Shown here in pieces: positions 51,673 through 60,348 of a stretch of DNA of 64,000 nt. Position numbers and translations under genes: made by a program. Source of the stretch: Nocardiopsis ganjiahuensis DSM 45031. Lineage in GTDB: Bacteria; Actinomycetota; Actinomycetes; Streptosporangiales; Streptosporangiaceae. Numbering within the stretch: the stretch's first letter is position 1; each line of letters begins with the position of its first letter. The DNA is taken from the NCBI RefSeq assembly GCF_000341085.1, contig NZ_ANBA01000009.1:310001-374000 (forward strand), written 5' to 3'. Under the pieces are notes generated by a model. That model had not been told where the DNA came from. It worked only from the letters and a program-made list of their open reading frames with translations, and ran no database searches.

Positions 51673-52910
51673 CCCCTGTGTCCGCTCGGGTCTCCGGCGC
51701 GCCCGCCTCCACGGTGGTCGGGGCGCGCCGGGGCCTGGTGACCCTGTGCGTCACCGTCACCACCGGCTACGGGGTGCTGTTCTACGCCTTCCCCGTACTG
51801 GCGCCGAGTATCGCCGCCGACACCGGATGGTCCCTGGCCGTGGTGACCGCGCTGTTCTCCGCGTCCCAGGTCGTGGCGGGGCTGACGGGGATCCCGGTCG
51901 GGCGCTGGGTGCAGGCCCGGGGCCCGCGTCCGGCGATGACGGCGGCGGCCGTGATCGCGGTGCCCGCCGTGGCGGCCATCGCCCTGGCCCCGAATCCGTG
52001 GGTGTTCGCCGCCGCCTGGCTGGTGGCGGGAGCGGCGATGGCCGGGCTGTTCTACCCTCCGGCCTTCGCCGCCCTGACCCACTGGTACGGGGAGGCCAAG
52101 GTGCGGGCCCTGACCGCCTTGACCCTGGTGGCCGGGCTGGCCAGTACCGTCTTCGCTCCCCTGACCGCGTTCCTGGAAGGGGCCTGGGGCTGGCGGGGAA
52201 CCTACCTGGTGCTCGCCCTCGTGCTGTCGGCCGTGGTCGTGCCCCTGCACGCCTTCGCCCTGCCACGGCATTGGGCCCCCAGCGGTACCGGGCAGCCGGG
52301 GGAGAGCCGCCGGGGAGCCCGTGCCGTGGTGCGCAGCCGGGCGTTCTGGGCTCTGGCGGCGTCCCTGACCCTGGGCTCCTTCACCGTCCACGCGGTCGTG
52401 GTCAACCTCGTCCCCCTCCTCCAGGAACGCGGATTCGGCACGACGGAGGCCGCCTGGGCGCTGGGGGTGGGCGGGATAGGCCAGGTCCTGGGCCGCCTGG
52501 CCTACGCGCCCCTGGAACGGCGGACCGGCCCGGTGACGCGCACCCTGGCCGTGCTGGGAGCCTGCGCGGTGACCACCCTCCTCCTCGCGCTGCTGCCGGG
52601 GCCCCTCGGTCTGGTCCTGACCGTCGCCGTGCTGGCGGGCACGGCCCGGGGCATCCTCACCCTCCTCCACGCCACCGCCGTCTCGGACCGGTGGGGCACC
52701 ACGCACTACGCCACCCTCAACGCCGTGATGCACACCCCGCTCATGCTGGCCGTCGCACTCGCCCCCTGGGCGGGCGCGGCGCTGGCCGGACCGCTGGGCG
52801 GCTACACAGCGGTGTTCGTCGCCCTGGGGGCGCTGGCGGCCCTCGGCGCGGTGGTCGCTCCGGCCACTCGCACCGAAGGCACGCGGGTCCAGGAGCCCTC
52901 CCGCGCCTGA
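51669..52910 (+). CDS. MFS transporter in the ars locus
   Basis: Major-facilitator protein of 413 residues with twelve predicted helices; the loop between helices 2 and 3 reads 'GIPVGRWVQARGPRPAM', close to the family motif. The GTG start overlaps the stop of the flavoprotein gene (GTGA), so the two are translationally coupled; it is therefore likely to export the flavoprotein's product or an acetylated/organic arsenical. No residue pinpoints the substrate. Confidence 0.85.
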   Translation: MTPVSARVSGAPASTVVGARRGLVTLCVTVTTGYGVLFYAFPVLAPSIAADTGWSLAVVTALFSASQVVAGLTGIPVGRWVQARGPRPAMTAAAVIAVPAVAAIALAPNPWVFAAAWLVAGAAMAGLFYPPAFAALTHWYGEAKVRALTALTLVAGLASTVFAPLTAFLEGAWGWRGTYLVLALVLSAVVVPLHAFALPRHWAPSGTGQPGESRRGARAVVRSRAFWALAASLTLGSFTVHAVVVNLVPLLQERGFGTTEAAWALGVGGIGQVLGRLAYAPLERRTGPVTRTLAVLGACAVTTLLLALLPGPLGLVLTVAVLAGTARGILTLLHATAVSDRWGTTHYATLNAVMHTPLMLAVALAPWAGAALAGPLGGYTAVFVALGALAALGAVVAPATRTEGTRVQEPSRA

Positions 52911-53033
52911 GCGCCCCGGCGCATGGTGTCCCGGTGCCCGGTGTCCCGTGCCCCCGGCGCTGCCCCACTTCCCCGTTGACCCACTTCCCCAGCACAACGC
53001 TTCCGCGTTCACGACAACGAAAAGGTCCCTGCC

Positions 53034-54083
53034 ATGGAAGAGGTCCCCCTCGCCGTCATCGGTGCCGGCCAAGCGGGTCTGGCCACCGCCTGGGCCGCCA
53101 ACGGCCGCGGCGTCCGCCCCCTCGTGCTGGAAGCGGCCGACCGGCCGGGCGGTTCATGGCCGCACTACTACGACAGCCTGACCCTGTTCTCCCCCGCACG
53201 CTTCTCCGCGCTGCCCGGACACGCGATGCCGGGCGACCCGGAGCGCTACCCTCGCAGGGACGAGGTGGTGGCCTACCTGCGCGACTACGCCCCCCGGTTG
53301 GACGCGGACCTGCGCTACGGGCGGGCCGTGGAGAGCGTCGAACACGACGGGGGCGGGTTCGTCCTCACGACCGCCGACGGCTCAAGGGTGCGTTCACCGG
53401 TGGTGGTCGCGGCCACCGGAGGTTTCACCCGGCCGCACCGCCCCGCGCTGCCGGGGCTGGAGGGCTTCACCGGGACCGTGCTGCACACCGCCGACTACCG
53501 TTCCCCCGAACCCTTCGCCGGTCAGCGCGTGGTGGTGGTCGGCGGCGGCAACTCCGGGGTGCAGATCGCCGCGGAACTCGCCGGGGCGGCCCGGGTGAGC
53601 CTGGCCACGCGATCCCCGGTGGCGTGGGCCGACCAGCGGCCCCTGGGCCGGGACATCCACTGGTGGTTCACCCGCACCGGTCTGGACACGGCCCCGCTGC
53701 GCGGTGTGTGGGCCAAGGGTCCGACCCTGGTCAACGACGACGGCCGCTACCGTGCGGCCTTCGCCACGGGCGACCCCGACCGCCGGGATATGTTCACCCG
53801 CCTGGACGGCTCCGAGGTGACCTGGGCCGACGGCACCGCGGAGGAGGTCGACACGCTGCTCCTGGCCACCGGGTACCGTCCCGCCCTGGACTACCTGGCG
53901 CCGACCGGCGCACTCGACGCCCGGGGGCGCCCACTGCATCGCGGCGGGGTGTCCACCACGGCCCCCGGGCTGGGATACGTGGGACTGGAGTTCCAGCGCA
54001 GCTTCTCCTCGGCCACCCTGCGCGGGGTCGGACGCGACGCGCGGCACGTGCTGCGACGGCTTCTCTCCGGAACCCGCCGTTGA
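53034..54083 (+). CDS. ArsO-like flavin monooxygenase, copy 1
   Basis: Protein of 349 residues in the flavin-containing-monooxygenase group. FAD loop 'LAVIGAGQAGLATAWA' (6-21), 'LEAADRPGGSWPHYYDSL', NADPH loop 'RVVVVGGGNSGVQIAAEL', and 'LLLATGYRPALDYL'. ArsO-type genes recur in arsenic clusters, but their substrate is not settled. It converges on copy 2 only 24 bases away, which is of similar size and style; the two are diverged paralogues. ATG at 53034. Confidence 0.82.
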   Translation: MEEVPLAVIGAGQAGLATAWAANGRGVRPLVLEAADRPGGSWPHYYDSLTLFSPARFSALPGHAMPGDPERYPRRDEVVAYLRDYAPRLDADLRYGRAVESVEHDGGGFVLTTADGSRVRSPVVVAATGGFTRPHRPALPGLEGFTGTVLHTADYRSPEPFAGQRVVVVGGGNSGVQIAAELAGAARVSLATRSPVAWADQRPLGRDIHWWFTRTGLDTAPLRGVWAKGPTLVNDDGRYRAAFATGDPDRRDMFTRLDGSEVTWADGTAEEVDTLLLATGYRPALDYLAPTGALDARGRPLHRGGVSTTAPGLGYVGLEFQRSFSSATLRGVGRDARHVLRRLLSGTRR

Positions 54084-54107
54084 CGCGGGCACGAGCGCCC
54101 TCCGCCG

Positions 54108-55193
54108 CTAACGGCCGCTCCCCCGGTCCGTTCCCTGCCGTGGCTCGGGCTCCAGATCCCGGGTGATCTGCGCGACGGCCGCCTTGGCGGTGCGCGCCGC
54201 GCCGATGAGGGTGGCCGAGGCCGGCCCCGTCCAGTCCCCGTAGCCCACCAGGTGCAAACGGGGTTCGGCCACCGCCCGGGTTCCCTCCACCGCCACCCGC
54301 CCCCGGTCGTCCACGAGTCCCGAGTCGGAGAGGTGGTCCAGGACCGGGCGGAACCCCGTGCACCACAGGACGGCGTCGCACTCCGCCGTGGTGCCGTCGG
54401 ACCAGGCCACCCCGGTCCGGGTGAGGTGGTCGAACATCGGCTGGGCCTTGAGGTCTCCGCGCTCGCGTGCCTCGCGCACACCGGGAACGACCACGATGTC
54501 GCCCAGGTCGCCGACACCCGCCGCCTCCGACCGCTGCGCCCGGGTGGCGATGGCGAAGAGCGCCCGCCCGTCGACGTCGTCGGGCAGGAACCGGGGCGGG
54601 CGCGTCGTGACCCAGGTGGTCCGGGCGACCGTGGAGAGTTCGGCGAGGATCTGGGCGGCGGAGTTGCCCCCGCCCACCACCACGACGCGCTGTCCGGCGA
54701 ACCGGTCGGGGCCGCGGTAGTCCACGGTGTGGAGCTGCTCTCCGACGAAGACGTCCCGACCCGGCAGGTCGGGGACGTACGGGGCGTCCCAGGTGCCGGT
54801 GGCGCTGATCACCCGCCGGGCCAGCCAACGGTCCCCGCCGGTCACCAGCCGTAGCCGGTCCTCGGCGCGCTCGACCCGTCGCACCCGTGCCCGACGGCGG
54901 ACCGGGAGCCCGTACCGGCGCTCGTACTCGGCCAGGTACCAGGCCACATGCGCGGCCGAAGGGTACTCCTGCCCCTCCTCCTCGGGCATCCACCATCCGG
55001 GGAGCATGCTGTGCGCGGCCGGGGAGAACAGCCGCAACGAGTCCCAGTACTCGGGCCAGGACCCTCCCGGACGGTCGTGGTCGTCCAGGATGACGAAGTC
55101 GGCCCCGGCACGGCGCAGGAAGTACCCAGCGGCGAGTCCGGCCTGACCGCCGCCGATCACGGCGACGTCGACGAGGTGTTCTTCGGTGGGCAT
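54108..55193 (-). CDS. ArsO-family flavin monooxygenase, copy 2
   Basis: Protein of 361 residues with 'VAVIGGGQAGLAAGYFLRRAG' (FAD loop, about 10-30), 'DDHDRPGGSWPEYWDSLRLFSP', NADPH loop 'RVVVVGGGNSAAQILAEL' and 'CTGFRPVLDHLSDSGLV'. Same strand as ACR3 and ArsR, 109 bases after ACR3, so it is probably the third gene of that operon. Its putative role is oxidation of arsenite or an organoarsenical. ATG at 55193 after a GAAGGAACC. Confidence 0.85.
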   Translation of the reverse strand: MPTEEHLVDVAVIGGGQAGLAAGYFLRRAGADFVILDDHDRPGGSWPEYWDSLRLFSPAAHSMLPGWWMPEEEGQEYPSAAHVAWYLAEYERRYGLPVRRRARVRRVERAEDRLRLVTGGDRWLARRVISATGTWDAPYVPDLPGRDVFVGEQLHTVDYRGPDRFAGQRVVVVGGGNSAAQILAELSTVARTTWVTTRPPRFLPDDVDGRALFAIATRAQRSEAAGVGDLGDIVVVPGVREARERGDLKAQPMFDHLTRTGVAWSDGTTAECDAVLWCTGFRPVLDHLSDSGLVDDRGRVAVEGTRAVAEPRLHLVGYGDWTGPASATLIGAARTAKAAVAQITRDLEPEPRQGTDRGSGR

Positions 55194-55302
55194 GGTGGTT
55201 CCTTCTCGGGGTGGCCGGCCGCCCCACGGCCTGTGGGGTCCGGGGCAGGGGCGTGGGAGCGGGGACCCGCGCTGTGCGGACCCCGCTCCCGCGGGTGTTC
55301 TC

Positions 55303-56385
55303 CTACCGGCGTTCGGGGACGAAGCGCTTGCGCCAGGCCAGGGACACGTAGACCAGGGCGATGAGCACCGGGACCTCGATCAGCGGTCCGACCACTCCGG
55401 CCAGGGCCTGGCCGGAGGTGACGCCGAAGGTGGCGATGGCCACCGCGATGGCCAGCTCGAAGTTGTTGCCCGCCGCGGTGAAGGCCAGCGTCGTGGTGCG
55501 GTCGTAGTCCATCCCGATCGCCTTGGCGAAGGCGAAGGTGCCGAACCACATCAGGACGAAGTAGGCCAGCAGCGGCACGGCGATCCGGGCCACGTCCAGC
55601 GGCTGGCTGGTGATCCTCTCCCCCTGCAGGGCGAAGAGCAGCACGATGGTGAACAGCAGTCCGTACAGCGCCCAGGGTCCGATCCGCGGCAGGAAGCGGG
55701 CCTCGTAGCGCTCCCTTCCCATCCGCTTCTCACCGGTCCGGCGGGTGAGGAACCCCGCGGCCAGGGGGATGCCGAGGAAGATCAGCACGTTCAGGGCGAT
55801 CAGCCAGGGGGAGACGTCCAGTCCGCCGGTGTCCAGGCCCAGCCAACCGGGCAGCAGGTCCAGGTAGAACCAGCCCAGGACACCGAAGAGCAGGACCTGG
55901 AAGACGGAGTTCAGGGCCACCAGGACGGCGGCGGCCTCGCGGTGTCCGCACGCCAGGTCGTTCCAGATGATGACCATGGCGATGCAGCGGGCCAGGCCGA
56001 CGATGATCAGCCCGGTGCGGTACTCGGGCAGGTCGGCCAGGAAGATCCAGGCCAGCGCGAACATCACCGCGGGCCCCACCAGCCAGTTGATCACCAGGGA
56101 GGAGACCAGGAGGCGGCGGTCGCGGGTGACGGTGTCCAGGCGGTCGTAGCGGACCTTGGCCAGCACCGGGTACATCATGACCAGCAGCCCCAGGGCGATC
56201 GGCAGGGAGATCCCGCCGACCTCCATCGCGGCCAGGAGTTCGTTCAGACCGGGGACGAGGCGGCCCAGCCCCAGTCCCACCGCCATGGCGAGCAGGATCC
56301 ACACGGCCAGGAAGCGGTCGAGGGTGGACAGCTTCGCCACCGCGGAGGCGCTGACCTCCCGCGCGGGGCTCTCGGGGCGGCCCAT
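55303..56385 (-). CDS. acr3: ACR3-family arsenite efflux transporter
   Basis: Membrane protein of 360 residues, ten helices. Signature stretch 'GLARCIAMVIIWNDLACG' (Cys134 and Cys146) is the conserved helix 4 region whose Cys is needed for As(OH)3 transport; 'GITSQPLDVARIAVPL' and 'TTTLAFTAAGNNFELAIAVA' (broken helix 9) also fit. It extrudes arsenite with proton-motive force. The ATG overlaps the stop of arsR (TGATG), so the pair is translationally coupled. Confidence 0.93.
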   Translation of the reverse strand: MGRPESPAREVSASAVAKLSTLDRFLAVWILLAMAVGLGLGRLVPGLNELLAAMEVGGISLPIALGLLVMMYPVLAKVRYDRLDTVTRDRRLLVSSLVINWLVGPAVMFALAWIFLADLPEYRTGLIIVGLARCIAMVIIWNDLACGHREAAAVLVALNSVFQVLLFGVLGWFYLDLLPGWLGLDTGGLDVSPWLIALNVLIFLGIPLAAGFLTRRTGEKRMGRERYEARFLPRIGPWALYGLLFTIVLLFALQGERITSQPLDVARIAVPLLAYFVLMWFGTFAFAKAIGMDYDRTTTLAFTAAGNNFELAIAVAIATFGVTSGQALAGVVGPLIEVPVLIALVYVSLAWRKRFVPERR

Positions 56386-56696
56386 CAACAGGCCCGCTTG
56401 TTCTGCGCGGCGGCTGTCGAGCGGGCGGTGTCGGCCAGCGCGGACAGCCCTTCGGAGAGGGACTCCAGGGCCTGCGGGCGCAGACGGTAGTAGGTGTACC
56501 GGCCGCACGGCTCGGTCTCCACCACTCCGGCCTCACGCAGCAGACGCAGGTGGTTGGACAGGTTCGTCTGGCGCGCGCCCGTCTCCTCCATCAGGTGCGT
56601 GGTGCACAGGGTCTCGTGGGCGAGCAGGGACACGATCCGCATCCTGAGCGGGTCGGCCAGGACCTTCATTAGATCAGCATCGACTGACATCAGCAT
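56385..56696 (-). CDS. arsR: ArsR/SmtB-family arsenic-responsive repressor
   Basis: Protein of 103 residues, one winged helix ('VLADPLRMRIVSLLAH', recognition helix 'RQTNLSNHLRLLREAGV', wing 'EPCGRYTYYRL'). The usual ELCVCDL As(III) motif is altered to 'TLCTTHL', leaving Cys31 there; Cys64 and a terminal Cys103 remain, so the inducer site must be built differently. Start ATG at 56696: TAATAT ends six bases upstream and no Shine-Dalgarno is visible, i.e. leaderless; ATG at 56690 is the alternative. First gene of arsR-acr3-arsO. Confidence 0.88.
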   Translation of the reverse strand: MLMSVDADLMKVLADPLRMRIVSLLAHETLCTTHLMEETGARQTNLSNHLRLLREAGVVETEPCGRYTYYRLRPQALESLSEGLSALADTARSTAAAQNKRAC

Positions 56697-56710
56697 GTGC
56701 TGATATTATC
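56689..56710. promoter_or_regulatory. arsR promoter-operator
   Basis: ATCAGCA-TG-TGCTGAT (56689-56704) is a perfect palindrome that covers the arsR start codon and abuts the -10-like TAATAT (minus strand, 56708-56703). A related ATCAGCAT is at 56673-56680. Binding here would block both transcription start and translation initiation. Confidence 0.6.
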
Positions 56711-56948
56711 GCATCACTCGACCCTGATGCGTCGCCCGCCTGCCCTTCCCTTCCGGGGGCCCGGATCATGACCACACCCGCCGGCCGGACACCCCGGCCA
56801 CCGTGCGGCAGACACCCGCGGAGCCCCGCCCGCCGGGCCGCGACGCGTCCGGGACGTGAGCCAGACCCACGTCAGCGACTGTCGTCCCTGACCACAGCAC
56901 CTGCGTCCACACCCGCCGCAGCCCGTCCGAAGTAGAGGAACACCCGCC

Positions 56949-57359
56949 ATGACCGGTACCGGAAAGCCGTCCGTCCTGTTCGTCTGCGTCCACAACGCCG
57001 GGCGCTCCCAGATGGCCGCCGCCTGGCTGCGCCACCTGTCCGAGGGACGGATCGAGGTCCGCTCGGCGGGATCGGCCCCCGCGGACACGCTCAACCCCGC
57101 GGTCGTCGAGGCCATGGCCGAGGTCGGCATCGACATCACCGACCAGCACCCCAAGATCCTCACCGTCGACGCGGTCGAGGCCTCCGACGTGTGCGTCACG
57201 ATGGGCTGCGGCGACACCTGCCCGTTCTTCCCCGGCAAGCGCTACCTCGACTGGGAGCTCCCCGACCCCGCCGGACAGGGCGTGGAAGCCGTCCGCCCCA
57301 TCCGCGACGACATCCGCAAGCGCGTCGAAGAACTCGTCGGTGAACTCCTGCCCCGCTGA
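56949..57359 (+). CDS. arsC: arsenate reductase, LMW-phosphatase family
   Basis: Cytosolic protein of 136 residues. The P-loop Cys13-x5-Arg19 ('CVHNAGRSQ') is the arsenate-binding nucleophile; Cys82, Cys87 and Cys91 ('TMGCGDTCPFF') provide the redox relay seen in thioredoxin-linked ArsC. It reduces arsenate to arsenite for ACR3. Divergent from arsR across 252 bases, so likely under the same repressor. ATG at 56949 after GAGGAACACC. Confidence 0.92.
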   Translation: MTGTGKPSVLFVCVHNAGRSQMAAAWLRHLSEGRIEVRSAGSAPADTLNPAVVEAMAEVGIDITDQHPKILTVDAVEASDVCVTMGCGDTCPFFPGKRYLDWELPDPAGQGVEAVRPIRDDIRKRVEELVGELLPR

Positions 57360-57485
57360 CCGCCGGCACGGCAACAGCCGCACCGGACGGCCGCCCACCC
57401 CGCACGGCGCCTCGTACGAGAACCACGGGCGCCGAGGGCGGCCACGGCTGCGGGCCCGGTCCCGGCGGTCAGCTGATCTGACCGG

Positions 57486-58550
57486 TCAGCTCTCCGGGGC
57501 GTCCCACCCCTCTCCGGCCGGACGGTCCTGCTCCTCCAGGGACGGGAGGCGCTCCTCCTCCGGGACCGGGCCGGGCGGGGTGCCCTTGCCGAAGGGGCTC
57601 CCCCCGAGCGCTTCCCGGCCGTGCTCGGTGAGCCAGCCCCGGGGATCGGGACCGACCGCGACCACACCGGCCGGGTTGATCGCCGTCTGCACCCGGTAGT
57701 AGTGCACTCTGATGTGCTCGAACTCGACGGTGTCCCCGAACCCCGGGGTCTGGAAGAGGTCGCGCGCGTAGGCCCACAGCGCCGGGTACTCGACGAGCTT
57801 GCGGCGGTTGCACTTGAAGTGGCCGTGGTAGACCGCGTCGAACCGCACCAGGGTGGCCCAGAGCCGCAGGTCGGCCAGGGTGAGGTGATCGCCCACCAGG
57901 TAGCGGCGGTCGGTGAGGCGCTCCTCCAAGGCGTCCAGCCGGGCGAAGACGGCGGCGACCGCCCTGTCGTAACGCCGCTGGTCGGGGGCGAACCCGCAAC
58001 GGTAGACACCGTTGTTGAGGTCCTGGTAGACCTGCGCGCTCACGGCGTCGATCTCCTCGCGCAGCGCCACCGGGTACAGCTCCGGGGCGCCCTCCCGGAC
58101 CAGGTGGCCCCACTCGGTGGCCATGTCCACGCTGATCCGGTCGTAGTCGTTGGACACCAGGTGCCCGCTGGGGACGTCGACCAGCCCGGGCACGCTCACG
58201 CCGCCGTCGTACTCGGGGTCGCGGGCCAGGTAGGCCTCCCGCAGGGCGTGGATGCCCAGAACCGGGTCCTCGCCGCCCGGACTGCCGGTCGCCTCGGTGA
58301 ACACCCAGTGCGGGTCGCCTTCGATGATCTCCTGGACCGGGTCGGTGACGGCCAGGGAGACCGCGCGCTCCAGACCCATGAGCCGTCGGGTCATCACCAC
58401 CCGGTGCGCCCACGGGCAGGCCCGGCTGACGACCAGCCGGTAGCGCCCCGGTTCGGCGGTGCGTCCGAAGCGGCCGTCCTCGGTGACCCGGTCGGCGAAG
58501 GCCGCCGGATCCCGTTTGATCTCCTCGGTGGGAAGCTTGTTGGCCCGCAT
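57486..58550 (-). CDS. glutathionyl-hydroquinone reductase-like (ECM4/YqjG) protein
   Basis: GST-superfamily Xi-class protein of 354 residues. The catalytic Cys lies in 'SRACPWAHRVVMTRRLMGL' (CPWAH motif); the C-terminal domain has 'GDHLTLADLRLWATLVRFD' and 'CNRRKLVEYPALWAYARDL', typical of the family. Actinobacteria lack glutathione, so the working thiol is presumably mycothiol. It would reduce thiol-conjugated (hydro)quinones. The last 50 residues form a Pro/Glu-rich tail. ATG at 58550 after GGAGG. Confidence 0.87.
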   Translation of the reverse strand: MRANKLPTEEIKRDPAAFADRVTEDGRFGRTAEPGRYRLVVSRACPWAHRVVMTRRLMGLERAVSLAVTDPVQEIIEGDPHWVFTEATGSPGGEDPVLGIHALREAYLARDPEYDGGVSVPGLVDVPSGHLVSNDYDRISVDMATEWGHLVREGAPELYPVALREEIDAVSAQVYQDLNNGVYRCGFAPDQRRYDRAVAAVFARLDALEERLTDRRYLVGDHLTLADLRLWATLVRFDAVYHGHFKCNRRKLVEYPALWAYARDLFQTPGFGDTVEFEHIRVHYYRVQTAINPAGVVAVGPDPRGWLTEHGREALGGSPFGKGTPPGPVPEEERLPSLEEQDRPAGEGWDAPES

Positions 58551-58638
58551 ACCGGCTACCTCCGACGCTCAGGGAACTGGTCCGACTTCGATCCTAGGTC
58601 CCGGAGGGGCACCGGATCCGGTTGTCCACAGGCCGTCT

Positions 58639-59577
58639 TCAGAACTTGGCGCAGACGTAGTAGTTGTTGAACGGGTCGGTGTCGATCCCCTTGACCTCCG
58701 TCTCGTCGAAGCCGGCGTCGGCGAGCATGGCGAGGGCCTTCTGCTCGCCCCAGACCGTGCCCAGGCCGTCGCCGCCCAGGGCGAGGGAGACCGTCATGCA
58801 GTGCATGAGCGAGACCGTGTAGAGGAAGGTGCCCCAGGGCAGGTCCAGGTTCTCGTGCAGTCTGCTGGAGGCCTTGATGTCGACCATCAGGAACCTCCCT
58901 CCGGGGCGCAGTGCGCGGTGGATCCCGGTGAGCACCTGCGCCGGTCGGGCCTGGTCGTGGACGCAGTCGAAGGCCGTGACGAAGTCGAACGACTCCTCGA
59001 CGCCCAGCTCGGCGACGTCGCGCAGCTCGAACCGCACGTTGTCCAGGCCCATCGCGTCGGCCTCGCCCCGGGCGAAGGCGACCGCCTCCTCGGAGAAGTC
59101 GTAGCCGGTGAAGTTGCTCCGGGGATAGGTCCGCCCCAGCACGTTGACGGCGTGGCCGCGCCCGCAGCCGACGTCGGCCGCGTCGACGCCCAGCGCGAGC
59201 CGTTCGGTCATGCCCTCCACCAGGGGCAGGGTGGTGTCGACGAGGGAGGCGTCCACCACCTCGCCGCTCTCCTCCGCCATGACCTCCTGGAACCTCGGGT
59301 AGGAGCTGTAGGGCACCCCGCCGCCGTGCCGGAAGGCCTCGTCCACCTGGTCCTCGACCAGGGCGAGCTGGGGCAGGAAGCCCAGGAGGCGGGCGAGGTT
59401 GTCCGGCCCGGCGGCGCGGGTCAGGCAGACCGCGTGCTCGGCGGGCAGGAGGTAGGTGTCGGCGCGCGGGTCGTACTCGACCAGCCGGGCGGTGGTAGCA
59501 CCGCCCAGCCACTCGCGCACGTAGCGTTCGTCCAGCCGGGCGGCGCCGGCGATCTCCCCGGTGGTCTGGGTGGTCAT
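58639..59577 (-). CDS. SAM-dependent methyltransferase, N-terminally short
   Basis: Protein of 312 residues of the actinobacterial methyltransferase group with an N-terminal winged helix. It starts directly inside that helix ('IAGAARLDERYVREWLGG'), where family members normally carry about 40-50 further residues. SAM motif 'DAADVGCGRGHAVNVLGR' is near 130-147, followed by 'SNFTGYDFSEEAVAFARG' and 'FDFVTAFDCVHDQARP'. ATG at 59577 with GGAGTCCGTG upstream looks genuine, so the short form may be real. The substrate is unknown. Confidence 0.8.
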   Translation of the reverse strand: MTTQTTGEIAGAARLDERYVREWLGGATTARLVEYDPRADTYLLPAEHAVCLTRAAGPDNLARLLGFLPQLALVEDQVDEAFRHGGGVPYSSYPRFQEVMAEESGEVVDASLVDTTLPLVEGMTERLALGVDAADVGCGRGHAVNVLGRTYPRSNFTGYDFSEEAVAFARGEADAMGLDNVRFELRDVAELGVEESFDFVTAFDCVHDQARPAQVLTGIHRALRPGGRFLMVDIKASSRLHENLDLPWGTFLYTVSLMHCMTVSLALGGDGLGTVWGEQKALAMLADAGFDETEVKGIDTDPFNNYYVCAKF

Positions 59578-59829
59578 CACGGACTCCTTCACCGAGGGTG
59601 GTTCTCCCGCACGGGGGCGGGCTGTCGACCTGGTCGGCACCGGGGGTGTGGGAGTTCGTGTCACGGCCCTACCGCTGTGGGGTCGGGCCTCTCCGGACGA
59701 CGTGGATAACCGGATATCTTACTCCTGCGTCCCGCACGCCCCAAGAGTCTGACGGCCGTGGAACGAGGGTGGCCGGAAGCGGCCGACCGGGCTCCACCCG
59801 GACCACCGGGGAGGGCCGGCCGGGGGCCG

Positions 59830-60186
59830 CTACTCGTCAGCGAACTCCTGGATGAGGGTGTCGGAGGCGTGCACGCACATGATGCGCAGCCGCCCGGTTC
59901 CGGAGTTGACGAACCGGTGCCACACGTTCGGACCGACCACCGCCGTGTCCCCGGTGCGGGCCACCAGGCGCTCCCCGCCGACGGTGATCGCCGCCTCGCC
60001 CTCCAGCACGGTCCAGGTCTCGCTGTAGGGGTGCCGGTGCAGGCCGGGGCCCTGGCCGGGGTCGTTGTCGACGAGGAAGAAGCTGATTCCGGAACCGTAC
60101 TCGCGCCCCTCGAAGAGCGCGGTACGGCGGGCCTCGCCGATGGCGATCTCCTCGAACGGGACGGTGCGGGGGGCGGTGGTGTCCAT
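59830..60186 (-). CDS. cupin domain protein
   Basis: Single-domain cupin of 118 residues. Motif 1 is 'GPGLHRHPYSETWTVLEGEA' (His-x-His and Glu metal ligands) and motif 2 'GDTAVVGPNVWHRFVNSG' (final His). A small metal-dependent enzyme or sensor of unknown substrate. ATG at 60186 follows AGGAGAAGG. Divergent from the DUF5937 regulator, which probably controls it. Confidence 0.87.
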   Translation of the reverse strand: MDTTAPRTVPFEEIAIGEARRTALFEGREYGSGISFFLVDNDPGQGPGLHRHPYSETWTVLEGEAAITVGGERLVARTGDTAVVGPNVWHRFVNSGTGRLRIMCVHASDTLIQEFADE

Positions 60187-60330
60187 GGGTCCTTCTCCTG
60201 TTCTCCGGAGGGCTCCGCTCCGGGGCTTCTCCGGGCGGCCCTCTCCGGTCGGGGCGGCCGCGCGGCCCTTGGCGGCGGGCCTCCGGCTGATGACTCCAGA
60301 CTGGCTTTCGGCCCCCACCGGGCTCTACTG

Positions 60331-60348
60331 TTTCGACATGGATCGAAA
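60331..60348. promoter_or_regulatory. palindrome over the DUF5937-regulator start
   Basis: TTTCGA (60331-60336) and TCGAAA (60343-60348) flank CATGGA, so the start codon at 60338 lies inside the palindrome. TACTGT (60326-60331) ends six bases before the ATG. Suggests a leaderless, autoregulated gene. Confidence 0.45.

Noticed and set aside
51563..54166. 867-residue plus-strand reading frame
   Set aside because: Out-of-frame shadow over the MFS and ArsO-like genes.
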